A DNA stretch of 7,369 bases from Ruminococcus sp. UBA7014 (GTDB lineage Bacteria; Bacillota; Clostridia; Oscillospirales; Ruminococcaceae): positions 1 through 7,369 of the forward strand of contig DJXC01000126.1 in the NCBI GenBank assembly GCA_002449575.1, read 5' to 3'. Every line of letters starts with the position of its first letter. Positions within the stretch are counted from its first letter, which is position 1. Both the position numbers and the translations under genes were made by a program. Below are positions 5,845 through 7,369 of this stretch, in pieces. The notes beneath the pieces are model-generated. The model saw nothing but the letters and a program-made list of their open reading frames with translations, did no database searches and was not told the origin of the DNA.

Positions 5845-6396
5845 ATGATCGCAGAAGTAGTAAAAGTGAAAACAGAGGAATCCGGAAACGTCAGGGAATA
5901 TATTGATTTCCTGTTATGGCGTGGCAACCTTTTGGAGGAGAGTGTATTTGCAGCTCCGTTTATCAAGGGTGATCCGGCTGCGGAAAATCTGACAATCGAA
6001 CAGGATTATAGTTCTGAGCAGCTTAAGAAACTGGTTCCGGTCGATTGTGTATTTCATCATGTTGTACTGAATTATTTTCACTGTACCACACCTGAAGAAG
6101 TTTACCTCTGGGCAAAGCAGTTCCTTCGTGATACAGATATCAGAACACTTTGTATCATTGTGATTCATTCTACAAACGTCGGCTATCATGCACACATCTT
6201 AATTTCATATAAATATCCGCTGGAGCAGCTTCTGGAGGATATGCACTTTAACAGAACGGGTGAAATGCTCCGGCGGTGGCAGGAGGCAGCAGCTAGAATA
6301 CCGAATGGTGCTGATCCGGAAATAAAAGAAAATCTGCAGCAGGTTATGGTATTGGACGAAAGCAGATATTTACCATATGTACAACTGACTCTTTGA
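5845..6396 (+). CDS. Candidate mini relaxase-like HUH protein, paralogue 3
   Basis: The product is 183 residues from ATG 5845, which follows AAAGGAG (5830-5836) at about 8 bases; the in-frame ATG at 5827 lies before that site and is less likely. Conserved features are Tyr19 in V-R-E-Y-I-D-F-L, FAAPFIKGDP (35-44), FHHVVLNY (70-77), YLWAKQFLRD (87-96), IIVIH108 and H115-A-H117-ILIS, and a C-terminal DESRY...TL. It is closest in style to paralogue 1 in the middle helix and to paralogue 2 at the N-terminus. The pattern F-x-H-V-V-L-x-Y, then a helix, then IIVIH...HAH mirrors the strand-helix-strand layout around relaxase motif III. The stop TGA (6394-6396) overlaps an ATG by one base, but the next gene probably starts a little later. 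It may nick or bind DNA, or act as an inactive accessory. Confidence 0.86.
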   Translation: MIAEVVKVKTEESGNVREYIDFLLWRGNLLEESVFAAPFIKGDPAAENLTIEQDYSSEQLKKLVPVDCVFHHVVLNYFHCTTPEEVYLWAKQFLRDTDIRTLCIIVIHSTNVGYHAHILISYKYPLEQLLEDMHFNRTGEMLRRWQEAAARIPNGADPEIKENLQQVMVLDESRYLPYVQLTL

Positions 6397-6413
6397 TGGA
6401 AGGTGAGCAAGGG

Positions 6414-6602
6414 ATGGATAAAGTAACAGATATTCTGACGGCGGATGAGGCGGCAGAAGTACTTCTTGTCTGCAAAGGCACTGTATATCAGCTGCTCAGG
6501 TCGGGAGAGCTGAAAGGCTTCAAGATTGGCAACAGCTGGAAAATCTCGATGGAAGCAGTCGCACAGTACATTATGAACAAGTCATTTGAAGAAAATCAAT
6601 AA
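6414..6602 (+). CDS. Small excisionase-family helix-turn-helix DNA-binding protein (second)
   Basis: The product is 62 residues from ATG 6414, chosen because AAGGTGA lies about 7 bases upstream. An in-frame ATG at 6396, overlapping the preceding stop as TGATG, would give 68 residues and cannot be excluded if translation is coupled. The pattern ILTADEAAEVLLVCKGTVYQLL, then RSGELKGFKIGNSWKI and a closing helix, is again HTH_17/excisionase type. It resembles the HTH at 4422-4631 (T-x-Y-Q-L-L-x-S-G-E-L-x-x-F-x-I-G-x-x-W-K-I) but has diverged, so the two may bind different sites. It is the last gene before the hairpin at 6616 and closes the cluster, so the three paralogues are bracketed by two small DNA-binding proteins. 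Confidence 0.87.
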   Translation: MDKVTDILTADEAAEVLLVCKGTVYQLLRSGELKGFKIGNSWKISMEAVAQYIMNKSFEENQ

Positions 6603-6615
6603 GCAGTATGATAAA

Positions 6616-6645
6616 CAGACCGGAGTCGGCAGTGACTCCGGTCTG
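6616..6645 (+). terminator. Hairpin at the end of the HTH/HUH cluster
   Basis: CAGACCGGAGTC (6616-6627) and GACTCCGGTCTG (6634-6645) form a perfect 12-bp GC-rich stem with a 6-base loop, starting 13 bases after the last stop codon. The T-rich tail is poor (CTTAAATTC), so termination may be incomplete, but position and strength fit an operon end. Confidence 0.7.
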
Positions 6646-6677
6646 CTTAAATTCAGAAAATTTCAATGGTCAGAGTA

Positions 6678-6706
6678 TTGTATTTTTTGTCTGATTATGC
6701 TATAAT
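6678..6706 (+). promoter_or_regulatory. Sigma-A type promoter for the recD2 remnant
   Basis: TTGTAT (6678-6683), a 17-base spacer and TATAAT (6701-6706), with TGC before the -10 box as an extended -10. It sits 24 bases before the ATG at 6730 and just after the cluster terminator, marking a new transcription unit. Confidence 0.75.
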
Positions 6707-6729
6707 TAAGCTATAGGAGTTGAGAAAGT

Positions 6730-6939
6730 ATGACAAGAATTCGCTGTGTAGTGGAGCGCATTACATTTCAAAGTCCTGAAACAGGATACAGCGTTCTGAA
6801 AGTGAGTGTAAAAGGTTATCAGGAGTTAGTGACTGTAGCAGGAAATCTGACTGATGCTGTTGCCGGCTCTGTTCTTTTGATTGAAGGGGAATGAACAAAT
6901 AACCCGAAATATGGCACACAGTTTTCGGCTCAGAAATGA
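6730..6939 (+). pseudogene. recD2: Broken N-terminal remnant of a RecD2/YrrC-type helicase gene
   Basis: ATG 6730 follows AGGAG (6715-6719) and opens 54 codons ending at TGA 6892-6894. The sequence MTRIRCVVERITFQSPETGY, then VLKVSVKGYQELVTVAGNL and GSVLLIEGE, matches my knowledge of the N-terminal OB-like domain of RecD2/YrrC-family 5'-3' helicases, which continue for about 700 residues. Reading on through the TGA in the same frame gives TNNPKYGTQFSAQK before a second TGA (6937-6939). This is what the family has next, with Trp expected at or near both stops, so homology clearly persists past the first stop. After that a frame change at about 6951 gives MPLHLYSLPY, faintly like the family's MPAT.YGIEKYL. 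The ATPase domains are absent. This is a decayed or truncated copy, possibly the edge of an insertion or deletion. Confidence 0.8.
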
Positions 6940-7369
6940 CAAAATCAAAAATGCCGTTGCATCTATATTCATTACCATATTGAGTTCCGATACAGAATCT
7001 TGCTTGTTAAACATATACAAAAAATAAAAATATTTTTATTTAAATTACATCTGGAAATATATTTTGGAAAATGATATAATAAATAAAATACAGTTTTATA
7101 TTTGTCTCTTCGCTCATGTCGGTTCATGATGTAATTTGGCAAATACAATTTAATTATAATATTTGAGAGTATATCGTAAAAGGTTTCTTTTGCGAGTAAA
7201 TGCAAGCAAATATTATAACAAATCAATTAATCCTCTTGTGGCTAGATAATTGTACAAATGCAGTAACTATTCAGTCCCTCAAAAATTCTATAATGTTGAA
7301 AGTGAAAAAATGAACAAAAAAAATTGTGAATTTACCAGTATACACAAGAATCCAAATGTGGTATACTAA
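6940..7369. other. AT-rich region without a convincing gene
   Basis: Apart from a faint continuation of recD2-like sequence to about 6990, this stretch is very A/T-rich and holds only short, low-complexity open frames without ribosome sites. Scattered TATAAT-like strings (7075-7080, 7155-7160, 7289-7294) lack matching -35 boxes. No inverted terminal repeat, tRNA or attachment site could be recognised. Confidence 0.6.
7339..7367 (+). promoter_or_regulatory. Possible promoter at the right edge
   Basis: TATACA (7339-7344), 17 bases, then TATACT (7362-7367) with an extended -10 TGG in front. The -35 is weak, but the -10 is good. It may drive a gene just beyond the window. Confidence 0.4.

Noticed and set aside
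6892..6939. TGA reassigned to tryptophan (alternative genetic code) to rescue the recD2 frame
   Set aside because: Two genes in the window end in TGA at sensible places (4631, 6396), all other Trp codons are TGG, and the recD2 frame is also disrupted after 6939, so decay is simpler.
6972..7226. An 84-codon minus-strand open frame in the AT-rich tail
   Set aside because: Low-complexity Ile/Tyr/Asn-rich product from AT-rich DNA with no ribosome site or recognisable domain.

Overview
The window looks like an accessory, mobile-element-type segment of a low-to-moderate GC Gram-positive bacterium, most likely a gut Clostridia (Oscillospiraceae/Lachnospiraceae-like). The evidence is strong AAAGGAG-type ribosome binding sites, sigma-A-like promoters (TTGACA-N17-TATACT), AT-rich spacers and the character of the proteins. 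No rRNA, tRNA, CRISPR array or recognisable transposase is present.

Layout. Positions 1-701 hold the 5' part of a leftward gene that runs off the left edge, with a near-consensus promoter at 753-781. It diverges from a rightward 363-residue gene of unknown function (924-2015). The shared spacer carries an AT-rich dyad and a 15-bp direct repeat. Positions 2016-2650 are about 635 bp without a convincing gene but with a dense series of inverted repeats. At 2651-4192 is a superfamily 3 (D5/P4-like) helicase without a primase domain, closed by a good intrinsic terminator. A 46-bp direct repeat (two copies, 90 bp apart) follows. Then comes a compact rightward gene cluster: a small excisionase-type helix-turn-helix (HTH) protein (4422-4631), three tandem paralogous small proteins (4621-5190, 5211-5756, 5845-6396) and a second small HTH protein (6414-6602), ending at a 12-bp hairpin. 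To the right, a promoter drives a broken N-terminal remnant of a RecD2/YrrC-type helicase (6730 to about 6939 or beyond). The last 400 bp is AT-rich and apparently non-coding.

The main point of interest is the three-paralogue cluster. Each protein carries an early conserved Tyr (Y-[IL]-x-F-L) followed by a complete H-x6-H-A-H motif in the context IIVIH......HAHxLI. This is the order and spacing of motifs I and III of conjugative relaxases (HUH nucleases), reduced to about 185 residues and present three times in a row. A second signal links modules: an 18-bp motif, AACAKATAAGTAAWCCCG, lies upstream of both the helicase and the HTH/HUH cluster. In both places its end is exactly 46 nt before the start codon, with an extra copy before the cluster and a weaker one deeper in the helicase leader. 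Together, SF3 helicase, candidate HUH nucleases, paired small DNA-binding proteins and a hairpin-rich leader suggest a replication or mobilization module of an integrative or plasmid-like element. That functional reading is inference and has not been tested by any search.
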